Shown in pieces: positions 18,901-26,038 of a stretch of 64,000 nucleotides of DNA (within the stretch, counting starts at the first letter, position 1; every line of letters begins with the position of its first letter). The notes beneath the pieces were generated by a model. It was given only the letters and a program-made list of their open reading frames with translations. It had not been told where the DNA came from and searched no databases. The stretch comes from JAGWBF01 sp965116325 (GTDB lineage Bacteria > Chloroflexota > Dehalococcoidia > Lucifugimonadales > JAGWBF01): NCBI GenBank assembly GCA_965116325.1, contig OZ220675.1, positions 1,922,001 through 1,986,000 of the forward strand, read 5' to 3'. The translations under genes were made by a program, and so were the position numbers.

Positions 18901-21127
18901 GTTCATCCTGGACAACAGGGCGCGATTGAATTTCCAGGTAACGATGCCAACAGAGACCATGCTTCACGCCCCGGCCATTGTGGAAGTAGGCCAGGAGTTT
19001 CGGATAACCGGCGAGCTACGCGACATTCGTGGCACTCCCCTTCCGGGAGAGTCGGTCCACCTCCAGGTTGGTGAAGCTGCTGAGCAGACCTTGACCACCG
19101 ACAGCTCGGGGAACTTCGAATTTAGCGAAAGTGTGGCTGAATCAGGCGAATACACCGTGATCGCGGAATTCCGAAGGAACGGCCCATTGCTCGCATCCAA
19201 CGGCACCACCCTTCTTGCATCCCAGCATCTCGTAGTCTTGACCATAGACGGAGCGGGCCGCATAGAAAGAGGGCAGGGCGCGACCTTCGAGGGAAGATTG
19301 GATTCCGAGACCTTTGCACCGTCGGGGGCTTTGGAGCTGACCCTGGAAGACAGCTCGGGCCAGGAAACTACGTCTATTAGCACCGATGAGAACGGGAGGT
19401 TCTCCTACACCCAATCCGCTTTCTCCAACACCGGCCTTCATTTCTTGACGGGGCACTATCCCGGCGAAGAATATGTTGGGTCCAGCACCGCGGGAATCTC
19501 TTTCTATGTCTACGCGCCTACCATGTTGACCTTGGAAGGCCCAAAGATTGTCAGAGATAGGGAAGCCTTCGAGCTTGCCGGGGCACTTGTGCAGGACGAT
19601 GGCCAGCCTGTCCCGGATGCCGAAATACAGGTCACCGGAGCTGAGTCCAGGACACTCGTGACCGATGCCGATGGCAGGTTCAGCTTGGAGACCTCCGGCT
19701 CGCTGGACTGGAATCAGACCGATGATGTAGTTGAGTCCGCGCTTTTCTTTGAAGTCGCATTCGCGGGCACCGACCACCTGGGACCCAGCACTACAAACTC
19801 GAGTACGCTCGTCGGCCTGCCCCGGATAGTGATAGAGGCGCTAGAACCTGTTGCCCGTGGTGAAACGGCAACCATTCGCGGGACTGTACTGCTGGGCAAC
19901 AGCCCCATTGCAGATGTCTCGGTAGGTATCGGCCAAGAGGTGAGCCAGGAGTCCGACGAAGCCGGCGCATTCATCCTGGACTACCCCGTTCCTTCCGATA
20001 CACCCGTTGGTACGTGGGAGATTGTGGTTTCGGCCCCGGACATCGAGGCCAATTTCAGCGTGGGCATCGAAGTGAGGTCTACCCCCAGCATGCGCTTCGA
20101 CCCCTCGGACCTGCCAGCTCCTGAGAACACAAAGCTGCTAACTGCGACCCTTCTGGATGACACGGGCGCCGGAATCGCTGGGGCTACCCTGCGTTCAGAC
20201 CAGGGTGTGGAGGCGCTCACCGATGACCTCGGCATGACGGTTATCGAGGTGATGACACCGGAGACGAAGGAGGCAGTGCTTATCCCGGTAGTCGTTACCT
20301 TCGATGGAGATGCGAGAAATCTGCCAATCGCAGAGTCTTTCGCCTTGGAGATACCGGCGGAGTCCGGGTTCAACTGGCTCCTTTGGGTTGGGCTTCCGGC
20401 CATGGTCGCTCTTATCGCAGCATCAGTCTTTGCGGGCCGTAGGCTCCGGACTGTCAACGTCCCGGTCCTCGTCCGCAGGAGAGGCGCAACCGCCGCTCTG
20501 GAATCCGAGCTGCCTGTGAGTATCCCAGACCTGGAGAGCGAGGAGGGCGAAGAAGGCGAAAAGGCTCGAGCCACAGTCCTGGAGGTCATCTTCAGCAAGG
20601 CTGTTCCGGACATGGACGATGTTTGGGGCCCGGGAGAGGATGTTCCCGCGACCATCACCCTGATGGACGAAGATAAAGAACCCATAAGCGCGGCATCGAT
20701 AAACATCTCCGTTGTCGCCTTGGGTACCTCCTCCCAACTATCCACCGATGATCGCGGAGAATGTTCCATCAACTGGACCGGCGTCGAGCTGGGTGAATAC
20801 CGGGTTGTGGTGGTGTACGAGGGTGAAGATGGGTACCTGCCGACCTCAACTTCCGCAGTTTTCAGGATCGTGGATTTCCGGGAAGAGATCGTCCGCCTAT
20901 ACAACCTCTTCCTGGACTGGGTGACCGAAAGGACCGCGACGATGACTGAGCAGTCCACGCCAAGAGAAATAGAGGTGATACTAGTCTCCGAAGGGGTACG
21001 ATTAGACCAGAAGTCCCTGGATGAGCTTATCTCCAGGTTCGAAGAAGCGGACTACAGCGAGCACCCAATTGCGCGCAGGCACTACGACGCTATGCACAGG
21101 GCATGGCGGGAGATCGTGAGAGGCTAG
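12938..21127 (+). CDS. Giant membrane-anchored protein with four transglutaminase-like units, HEAT block, Ig-like repeats and DUF4129-like tail
   Basis: Domain order over 2729 residues: five N-terminal membrane helices (about 22-190); transglutaminase unit 1 (about 283-575); a HEAT/PBS-lyase-like helical repeat block (about 585-745); units 2, 3 and 4 (about 735-1070, 1090-1430, 1450-1790). About seven Ig-like/carboxypeptidase-regulatory-like beta domains follow (1800-2470), then one membrane helix (about 2478-2503), one more beta domain and a helical DUF4129-like tail on the cytosolic side. Units 2-4 have Cys1001/His1042/Glu1058, Cys1359/His1400 and Cys1721/His1762. Unit 1 has His552 and Asp568, but Thr511 replaces the Cys. 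An odd number of N-terminal helices puts the units outside the cell. TgpA-type proteins normally carry one unit and have about 650-750 residues. It heads an operon with MoxR and DUF58 genes. Confidence 0.88.
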   Translation: MRRLITDFFWPFIGRLTRRAKLLLVLSAGLLGLLFLVDILISLVSSSPQDILAVNPSVGEYVVLPTGVGLLKFSIFAISLVIAVGILVVSLGWPPKRSSIRLKPSVVLGLVGACSLVAAGTYVSFSGIVDGQVPYDQHLVKVDLLESGALVVLACIFFSIALAAIVGRKMLVTTLVVWLAAGLAFGFLDTKPLDGLYLFERTSRIEEPVVFTTLVGTYRHTEDPAEEVDAPGSIIRIAATGDPPPRRVVIKADPILDAKPPITGDVVEDIDVEREGEHPGPLFRVRGASHTTYLRSAVGDVYEGGQWKPLDTHAIPIAPGEAVKNAVAPLIPSLGSEDQERDQPERPNFWLVAYPPVSGSSDTVDLIQVFPGDEGGTLEAGPAPVSQYPTRFQDRVTYNPFSNTLSLPSPVPQYGWWSSLPAFSVSELVEAEAFDDEAYLQLPDDLPERIYELAEQFKTSLSPLLNANQIMTFLADEIVYASEDTDIDVREPPVGMDPVDWLLLEERAGGTESITSAFVVLARAAGIPARVVSGWKIEEVAGFQDVHEDHSHQWAEIALEGVGWFTLDPATKVVLAQSTEERNLSALLEQLEKGTDPTARAEAAEALERAGDPEALPGLVEAADNDPDPDVQISALIAIQSLGTDVLTQILRGDEDPKKRRAAAIALAMLNGSNSVDPLLQALSEDEDAEVKKEAAKRLVEIGGDRAAEELLHLAALDDDPSVREEALKALEELGAEVSWLENGAALVNRNGYATWIPGTTTRQVGKPPRIPIFSVTGAAHTRYLRTSVGDVYLGNSWSQLDPVSIPYSAGRNVFDIVEGSYTGRSDGFGSLPSHRVETEALFGMPGRFENSYRDQFRIEPAGMFADLPDGLAPTSLHLRSVAHNGELHPFSSTFSADKLGESFSWTSEIPAYSAGLYATATPASDPTYTELPSGLPPRIRDLALDVTSGHTSTYAKAKAIEEYLASNYTYKFADVSGRGGPPPGRDPMDWFLFNSKEGTCGVFSSAFVVMARSIGIPARVVSGWAITPQEGPQVVYSDQAHQWAEVALAELGWVSFEPTPGGAPFRASPWDALDSDDPVRREEALDALEERGVDVTRLENGAAIVRQGGYINWVGGTTTMQAEKPPHIPVFSVTGAADTWHLRATVGDVYQGTHWTKLDPVSIPYSAGDSVTDLVRESYDGQSNGFESLPSHRIETESLFGLLESADSSRDNQIYIEPAGMFTDLPAGLAPTSLHLLSVGQDGVLHPFSSTFSANESGTSHGWYSEVTDYTAAQYEAATAASDPTYTALPAGLPERIVDLALAVTSGHSTTHAKARALEHYLSTNYTYRFADASRSGDPPPERDPTDWFLFDHREGTCGVFSSAFVVMARSIGIPARVVSGWAITPMEGTQIVYADQAHQWVEVPFEGLGWVGFEPTAAGGPATRATASSIEDAVASGDPEEKERVLESLEDAGAEVIRLENGAALIGQNEDYLMSGGTTTEQVPEPSHTPLFTVQGAAHTPYLRTAVGDFYHGSHWSQIDHVSIPYNAEQSVEDTVRDSYTNLADGFGDLPNHRVETESLFGFLGHTGNSHHDQILIKPVKMFTDMPAGLTPTSLHLQSADRGGKFYPFSSTFYSNVSRESFSWTSEIPNYSASQYDNAVAASDPTYTQLPDGLPERIRDLALRVTSGHSSTYAKAKALEQYLSTTYTYAFADASGSGAPPPGRDPTDWFLFDYREGTCGVFSSAFVVMARSIGIPARVVSGWAIAATEDIQVVRAIQAHQWAEVAFQDLGWVTFEPTAPGGAFTRANEQYESPTLEAAPPPPQDTITTITQWPVEVRRQAAFVVGGEVTTLDGLNVSGMQVEIYVNETKEHGGIKVGEATTSSDGYVASVELPTGVELGPYQLLARAVGNDEFNESWSDPDITVFSGSGLELTGPSEVTIDVEATFEGNLTDDIGEGVADSDIAVTIDGVRAPSITTDSSGNFSFSSTFDSAGDHWVEVEVEGQEFILDNRARLNFQVTMPTETMLHAPAIVEVGQEFRITGELRDIRGTPLPGESVHLQVGEAAEQTLTTDSSGNFEFSESVAESGEYTVIAEFRRNGPLLASNGTTLLASQHLVVLTIDGAGRIERGQGATFEGRLDSETFAPSGALELTLEDSSGQETTSISTDENGRFSYTQSAFSNTGLHFLTGHYPGEEYVGSSTAGISFYVYAPTMLTLEGPKIVRDREAFELAGALVQDDGQPVPDAEIQVTGAESRTLVTDADGRFSLETSGSLDWNQTDDVVESALFFEVAFAGTDHLGPSTTNSSTLVGLPRIVIEALEPVARGETATIRGTVLLGNSPIADVSVGIGQEVSQESDEAGAFILDYPVPSDTPVGTWEIVVSAPDIEANFSVGIEVRSTPSMRFDPSDLPAPENTKLLTATLLDDTGAGIAGATLRSDQGVEALTDDLGMTVIEVMTPETKEAVLIPVVVTFDGDARNLPIAESFALEIPAESGFNWLLWVGLPAMVALIAASVFAGRRLRTVNVPVLVRRRGATAALESELPVSIPDLESEEGEEGEKARATVLEVIFSKAVPDMDDVWGPGEDVPATITLMDEDKEPISAASINISVVALGTSSQLSTDDRGECSINWTGVELGEYRVVVVYEGEDGYLPTSTSAVFRIVDFREEIVRLYNLFLDWVTERTATMTEQSTPREIEVILVSEGVRLDQKSLDELISRFEEADYSEHPIARRHYDAMHRAWREIVRG
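13763..14665 (+). repeat. Transglutaminase-like unit 1 (degenerate, Cys to Thr)
   Basis: This is the first and most divergent of four protein-level repeat units. It starts with the beta module LFRVRGASHTTYLRSAVGDVY and ends after HSHQWAEIALEGVGWFTLDP. The position equivalent to the catalytic Cys is Thr511 (codon ACA, 14468-14470), while His552 and Asp568 remain. Confidence 0.85.
15115..16180 (+). repeat. Transglutaminase-like unit 2
   Basis: Second unit, preceded by the helix ALKALEELGAEVSWLENGAAL. It contains the beta module IFSVTGAAHTRYLRTSVGDVY and the catalytic core EGTCGVFSSAFVVMAR, AHQWAEVAL and SFEPTPG. Catalytic Cys1001 is at 15938-15940. The spacing to unit 3, Cys to Cys, is 358 residues. 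Confidence 0.9.
16190..17255 (+). repeat. Transglutaminase-like unit 3
   Basis: Third unit, preceded by ALDALEERGVDVTRLENGAA, a relic of the same helical linker. Catalytic Cys1359 is at 17012-17014 and His1400 at 17135-17137, with FEPTAAG as the third motif. DNA around the Cys codon is nearly identical to that of units 2 and 4. Confidence 0.9.
17276..18310 (+). repeat. Transglutaminase-like unit 4
   Basis: Fourth unit, preceded by VLESLEDAGAEVIRLENGAAL. Catalytic Cys1721 is at 18098-18100 and His1762 at 18221-18223, with FEPTAPG as the third motif. It is followed directly by the Ig-like repeats that reach the second membrane anchor. Confidence 0.9.
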
Positions 21128-21131
21128 TAGC

Positions 21132-23600
21132 GTGCCCGAAGCTGTCAAAAACCTCCGTTTGCTTTTGACAATCGCATTCTTGCTTGTGGCAGTCCCGTCC
21201 ACGTGGATGTTGCTTAGAGGTCCTGACGGGTGGGTGGACTACTGGACGGGCTTCGACTTCCACTACCTGGTCTTCCCTATGGTCCTCGGGGGAATCCTGT
21301 TGCTGTTGAACAGGGCTTTCCTCTTGGTTGGCCTGACAGCTATCGGTCAGCGTATCACCGGTCGGCTCGGCCTCACGAAAGATGTAGGCGGTGTCAGAAG
21401 TTCGCTCATGAGGGCTGCCCCGTCCGTCCTCACGAGATTGCTCCAGGACCTGGGACTAATGGTGCTGGCATTGGGGCTGCTGTCATCCATACCAGACCTC
21501 CCATCGACGATCTCCCAAGGTGCGGGCGGTGGCGATCTGGCCTCCCTCTCCGCCCACCTGGAGGCCTTCGACTCCTTGGCGAGCATGGGCATCTTCCTCC
21601 TGCTCCCCTTTGTGCTCCTGCGGGCAGCTGCCGAAGCATGGCCCGCCATCATCCAGGTGTTCAGGTTTCCGATAGTCAGGCTGGCGGCCTTTGGCACAGT
21701 TTACGTGCTTTTGGCTGACGGAGGCATCCTCACGGTGGCCTACGGTTTGGATGGATCGAGGATACTGTTGGGTCTGGGGATGGCGCTGGGCATCTCCTAC
21801 GGGGCGTCCGTCATGCGTCAATATCTGCAAACGGTTCAGCCTCCCAGGCTCCGAGTTCTATACCGGGTGGCCCTGGTCATCATGGAAGGCGCATGGATGG
21901 TAGCGCTAGTCGTTGCGTTGACCGATTTGCCTTCGGCAGTGGTGATGGCGTTGACCGACCGGTACCCTGAGGGCCTCATTCCTCATGTGCTGTTGGCGGC
22001 AACCCTCGATCGAGTGGTCGCCTTGGCCCTTGTGCCTCTATTCTTGCTGCGAGCAGTGGGGGTATTTCTCCCTGTCGTTGACAGAATATTCGGGTTCCCC
22101 ACCTTTTGCCTCGCGCTGTTCCTGCTTGTGTATGTTCTATTCTCGGGCAATGGCATTCTGACGGTTGCCTCTGAGGCTAACCTATCCCAAGCTGCTGCGG
22201 TCCTGGTTCAGGCTTTGCTCATATTCTATGCAGCCACCGTCCTTCGCAACATTGCCAGCCTCCAGGTGCAAGGCCGCTACCGCAGGCTGGCAGCAAAGTT
22301 CTGCGGAGTAGCGGGAGAGCTGGCATATCCCTTGCCCTGGGCTATTCTCATATGGGTAGGACTTAATCACCTGCCCGTGGTAAACGCCACCCTGTTGGAC
22401 CACTCTGCCTCAAAATATACCGGGGAGCAGCTCCTACCCCACTTTGGCACCCTGTTTGACCTGCGATACGCAATCCCTACGCTGTTCTACGTGGCAGTTC
22501 AGGCTCTCAGGATACCTAGGGCTCAGATAGAATACATTCCGGAACGCTACAGCTTCCTACTGCCAGCCCTGGTCTTCAGCATGGCAGGCTATTTGGCCTG
22601 GACCACTGGGTCTCAGCTTTCCTCCCTGGGGCACGGCTTCCTCCTGGTGGGTGCAGTGGCGGCGGTAGGCATGTACTCCCTGGCGCTGTCCCACCTAGCC
22701 TCCATGTTCGCAAGCTCATCCAGCGGGATCTTGGCGGATTTCGCCGGCTGGCTCGCAGCATCCAAGCTGCGTGTTCTAATACTGGGCATGAGCCTTGCCT
22801 TCTATGGGCTTCTGATTCGGCCGGTATTCTACGAGTTCCTCCACCTTGCATCCCTGTACGAATATGCGGCTTTGCTCCTCCTCATGCTGGCGGCGCTGAT
22901 GCGGATGTTGAACCACGAAAGGGTTGTCGAAAACGCCGCCGTTTCCGAGGCGCCAGCCTGGACGGACAGGACGCACCACCAGCAAGAACTGGAGGATAAG
23001 CCGGACCGCCGTACCGACAATGCGGCTGCATTGGGGCAGCGATTCGTGGACAACGGGGACTGGAAGCCTCTCTGGCACTACCTGATGGGGCTCCTCCTTC
23101 AGGGAGGGGCTACTTTGGAATCGGTGAGGCAGGTGTGCCGGCCTCTGCGCAATGGCGCCTCCACTTCCTGGGCCTGGAGAATCCTCAGCAAGACCGGGAG
23201 AAACCGGACGAGAAGGGAGGCTGCCCTCGAGCAGGCGTTAACGAGTGTACATGAAGCGCTGGAATCTGCAGGCACCCCGCTGAGCGCAATCGACGAATTT
23301 GCTATCAGAGAAGCCGCCATTCCCTACATCGAGAGGGGCGCCGACCACGATGCCCTGGCGGTCGCCTTGATTGCAGCCCACCGTCAAAGGGGCGATGACC
23401 TGCAAAGGGCGGTTGACCAGTGGTTCCAACTCCTGAACGCCCCTGATCCGTCACCTGGGTTGTTCTGGCGGCAGCGGGTGCGCCCAAAGGTCAGGCAGGA
23501 GAACGAGGGCGAGCGCCGTACCCTGGTGGAAAGGGCAATCTCCCAGCTGTTTGGGGAGGGGCCGCCTTACGATCATGCTACACTTGGAACTCCAGCTTGA
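21132..23600 (+). CDS. Polytopic membrane protein with soluble helical C-terminus (unknown)
   Basis: I do not recognise this 822-residue protein. About the first 610 residues contain roughly 14-15 hydrophobic helices in what may be two or three loosely repeated blocks. LADGGILTVAYGLD near residue 195 and FSGNGILTVASEAN near 340 look like copies of each other. The last 200 residues are charged and helical, with no cysteine or catalytic motif that stands out. The start is GTG, 4 nt after the stop of the giant gene, so the two are almost certainly translated together. It could be a channel, transporter or assembly partner for the transglutaminase-like protein; that role is inferred only from position. 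Confidence 0.75.
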   Translation: MPEAVKNLRLLLTIAFLLVAVPSTWMLLRGPDGWVDYWTGFDFHYLVFPMVLGGILLLLNRAFLLVGLTAIGQRITGRLGLTKDVGGVRSSLMRAAPSVLTRLLQDLGLMVLALGLLSSIPDLPSTISQGAGGGDLASLSAHLEAFDSLASMGIFLLLPFVLLRAAAEAWPAIIQVFRFPIVRLAAFGTVYVLLADGGILTVAYGLDGSRILLGLGMALGISYGASVMRQYLQTVQPPRLRVLYRVALVIMEGAWMVALVVALTDLPSAVVMALTDRYPEGLIPHVLLAATLDRVVALALVPLFLLRAVGVFLPVVDRIFGFPTFCLALFLLVYVLFSGNGILTVASEANLSQAAAVLVQALLIFYAATVLRNIASLQVQGRYRRLAAKFCGVAGELAYPLPWAILIWVGLNHLPVVNATLLDHSASKYTGEQLLPHFGTLFDLRYAIPTLFYVAVQALRIPRAQIEYIPERYSFLLPALVFSMAGYLAWTTGSQLSSLGHGFLLVGAVAAVGMYSLALSHLASMFASSSSGILADFAGWLAASKLRVLILGMSLAFYGLLIRPVFYEFLHLASLYEYAALLLLMLAALMRMLNHERVVENAAVSEAPAWTDRTHHQQELEDKPDRRTDNAAALGQRFVDNGDWKPLWHYLMGLLLQGGATLESVRQVCRPLRNGASTSWAWRILSKTGRNRTRREAALEQALTSVHEALESAGTPLSAIDEFAIREAAIPYIERGADHDALAVALIAAHRQRGDDLQRAVDQWFQLLNAPDPSPGLFWRQRVRPKVRQENEGERRTLVERAISQLFGEGPPYDHATLGTPA

Positions 23601-23673
23601 GCCAGCCCTAAGCCCTTGTTCCGTTCCGCAACAGCAAACCTATGACAGGTAGCACCAAAGAAGGAGGGTGGAT

Positions 23674-23724
23674 ATGCACACGGGCTCCACTACGTTCTTA
23701 GTCTGGACTGGACTGCCATGCTGA
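23674..23724 (+). CDS. 16-codon leader ORF coupled to moxR
   Basis: ATG at 23674 is preceded by AAGGAGGGTGG, the strongest ribosome-binding site in the operon, and encodes 16 residues (MHTGSTTFLVWTGLPC) before TGA. Its end overlaps the first codons of the ATPase gene at 23718, which has no Shine-Dalgarno of its own and lies in another frame. The arrangement suggests translational coupling. The peptide itself may have no function. Confidence 0.5.
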   Translation: MHTGSTTFLVWTGLPC

Positions 23725-24710
23725 ACGAGCGCGAGATCGAAGAGGCCCGGCTCTCCTGCGAACTGATACTGGACCGCGTTTCCGACGCTTATGTGGGGAA
23801 CAGGCTGATGCTGCGGAAGCTGCTGGCTGCAGCGTTGGCCAATGGGCACATCCTCTTCGAAGACTACCCAGGCTTGGGCAAGACCCTGCTGGCCAAGGTG
23901 TTTGCGAGAGCCATTGGCAGCGACACCAAGCGAGTCCAGTTTACGCCGGACCTCTTGCCGTCGGATATCCTGGGTATGAACGTGTGGAGGCAAAACGAAG
24001 GAACTTTTCAGATGATGCGAGGGGCAGTGTTCACCAACGTTCTGCTGGCCGACGAGATCAACAGGGCGCCTCCCAAGACCCAGTCCGCCCTCCTTGAGGC
24101 CATGGAGGAGCGCCAGGTGACCATAGACGGGCAGACCCTGAATATAGGATTCCCCTTCGTGGTTATAGCCACCCAAAATCCCATTGAGCAGGAAGGCACT
24201 TACCCGCTTCCCGAAGCCCAGCTCGACCGGTTCATTCTGAAGCTGAGCACAGGCTACCCAGCCAACCGTGACCTTGAAAACGATATCCTCATCCGCCGGA
24301 TCCGCTGGCAGAAGGATGACCCGACCTCAGACATCGAACCCGCCGTTGACATAGACCGCTTTCTTGAGCTCCAGAACATCGTGGAAACCAAGGTCTATAC
24401 CGATGATGTCATCGTGGACTACATCACCCAGATGGTCAGGGTTTCTCGTGAGCATCCCAGAGTGGCCGTCGGGGTCAGCCCACGAGGAGGGCTGGCCCTT
24501 CTGAGGATCGCCCGTGGAATAGCCCTTATCCATGGAAGGGACTTTGTGGTGCCCGATGATGTGAAGATGGTTGCCATGGACGTCCTTGCCCATCGCATCA
24601 TCCTCAACATCGAGGACACCTTGGAGGGCATCCAGTCTGACTCGGTAATCGACGAAATCGTTCAGCAGGTCCCCGTTCCCAGCGAGGTGGGTCAGGCAGG
24701 GTCTCGTTGA
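23718..24710 (+). CDS. MoxR-type AAA+ ATPase
   Basis: The 330-residue protein is a full-length MoxR ATPase. The Walker A region reads EDYPGLGKTLLAK (48-60) and the Walker B region reads NVLLADEINRAPPK (Asp112, Glu113). Sensor 1 lies in VVIATQNPIEQEGTYPLPEAQLDRF and the C-terminal lid contains GVSPRGGLALLRIARG. MoxR ATPases remodel or load partner proteins and usually pair with DUF58/VWA proteins. Here it overlaps the DUF58 gene by 4 nt. The start codon lacks its own ribosome-binding site and overlaps a short leader ORF. Confidence 0.95.
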   Translation: MLNEREIEEARLSCELILDRVSDAYVGNRLMLRKLLAAALANGHILFEDYPGLGKTLLAKVFARAIGSDTKRVQFTPDLLPSDILGMNVWRQNEGTFQMMRGAVFTNVLLADEINRAPPKTQSALLEAMEERQVTIDGQTLNIGFPFVVIATQNPIEQEGTYPLPEAQLDRFILKLSTGYPANRDLENDILIRRIRWQKDDPTSDIEPAVDIDRFLELQNIVETKVYTDDVIVDYITQMVRVSREHPRVAVGVSPRGGLALLRIARGIALIHGRDFVVPDDVKMVAMDVLAHRIILNIEDTLEGIQSDSVIDEIVQQVPVPSEVGQAGSR

Positions 24711-26038
24711 GGTTCGGGCCGGCCCATCCCAGTTGGATCGCCCTCTCCCTGGTCCTACTGTTCCTTGGGCTGGCTCTGGGCAACCCCATCCTCCTGACCG
24801 GCGCTGTATTCATACTGCTCACCGTTGTCCTCACCACCACCATATCGCCACCTACCGGTGTATCCATAGAAAGAAGCATCTCCAGGACTTCCTGCTGGAT
24901 CGGGGACATAGTTACGGTGCATCGAAAGGTCGCAATAGACTCAGGTATCGGCTCTGTCTTTGTGCACGACCTCCTTCCGCCCGAGACCCAAGTTGTTACG
25001 GGCAGCAACCTGCGGTTGGTCCGGAAGTGGAGGGGGGCGGAAAGTGTCGATCTGTCCTACCAGATTCGGTTCCCCAAACGCGGGACTTACGTCCTCGATG
25101 AGGCTACCTGGGAGTCCCAGGCGCCCTTCGGCATAAACCGGGGCGCCTCCGGCTCTGATGGAAAATCCATCGAGATTTCTGTTGTACCCAGGTTTCGGAG
25201 CATCAAGCGCCTGAACGAAGTCCGCGCTGCCCGGAAAAACATCCGGTACCAGGACTACCTCAGCAAGACGGGCGCGACCACAGAGGAATTTCGCGAGATT
25301 CGACCCTACCAACCGGGGGACCCGATTAAGTGGATCAACTGGAAAGCCAGCGCTAGGGCTTCCAGGACAGATAACCTTCCCATGGTCAACGAACCGGAGC
25401 CCGAAACCAAGAAAGCGGTCTGGATGTTCCTCGACATCGCGGACTACATGGACGTAGGGTCACCGATATCCAACCCGCTGGAGAACACGGTTGAGGCGTC
25501 AGGTACCCTCGCCCAGTACTATCTTTCCAGTGGATCGACTCTCGGCGCCTACGCCTACAACAACAGCACAGGTATCGGCGAGCTGCTTTCACCCGAGGCG
25601 AGGATGAGCCAGTTCGACCGCCTGGTGAAGATGCTGACCGGCCTCAGGCCCGGCTCTCCCGACCAGGACCTTCTTCAGTGTGTCGAACGCTGCAAGAGCT
25701 TCCTGTTTCGGCTGAGACCCGATGTCTTCATCATCACGCGTTTGGATGCCCTGTACTCGATGCCCGGAGAGGGCTCCGGGTCCTTCGACCGGTTTAAGGC
25801 TGCGGTGCAGAAGTTGACATCCCTCAGGAGTCATTCCCGGCAACTCGGGAGGGTCAGGGTGGTGCACGTAGAGCCCCAGGAGGACCCCTCAGCCTCTCAG
25901 GGGCTGGGACTCGCCAGGTGGGAGACCAGGGTGGTCGCCAAGGAGCTGAGAGACGCAGGCGCTGATGTAATTGAGTGGGAACCTGCGCGCGAAGAGTTTA
26001 TGACAGTCCTGGTAAAGCATGTCGGAGTTTTCAAGTAA
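24707..26038 (+). CDS. DUF58 protein (MoxR partner, VWA-like)
   Basis: The 443-residue protein has two N-terminal hydrophobic segments (about 6-45) and a beta domain. The DUF58 signature follows, IRPYQPGDPIKWINWKASAR, near residue 205. The C-terminal part resembles a von Willebrand A fold (KKAVWMFLDIADYMD), although the DxSxS metal motif is not clear. DUF58 proteins are membrane-linked partners of MoxR ATPases and occur beside TgpA-like transglutaminases. It starts with TTG, overlapping the moxR stop by 4 nt (TTGA). The next gene starts inside its last codons. Confidence 0.93.
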   Translation: MRFGPAHPSWIALSLVLLFLGLALGNPILLTGAVFILLTVVLTTTISPPTGVSIERSISRTSCWIGDIVTVHRKVAIDSGIGSVFVHDLLPPETQVVTGSNLRLVRKWRGAESVDLSYQIRFPKRGTYVLDEATWESQAPFGINRGASGSDGKSIEISVVPRFRSIKRLNEVRAARKNIRYQDYLSKTGATTEEFREIRPYQPGDPIKWINWKASARASRTDNLPMVNEPEPETKKAVWMFLDIADYMDVGSPISNPLENTVEASGTLAQYYLSSGSTLGAYAYNNSTGIGELLSPEARMSQFDRLVKMLTGLRPGSPDQDLLQCVERCKSFLFRLRPDVFIITRLDALYSMPGEGSGSFDRFKAAVQKLTSLRSHSRQLGRVRVVHVEPQEDPSASQGLGLARWETRVVAKELRDAGADVIEWEPAREEFMTVLVKHVGVFK

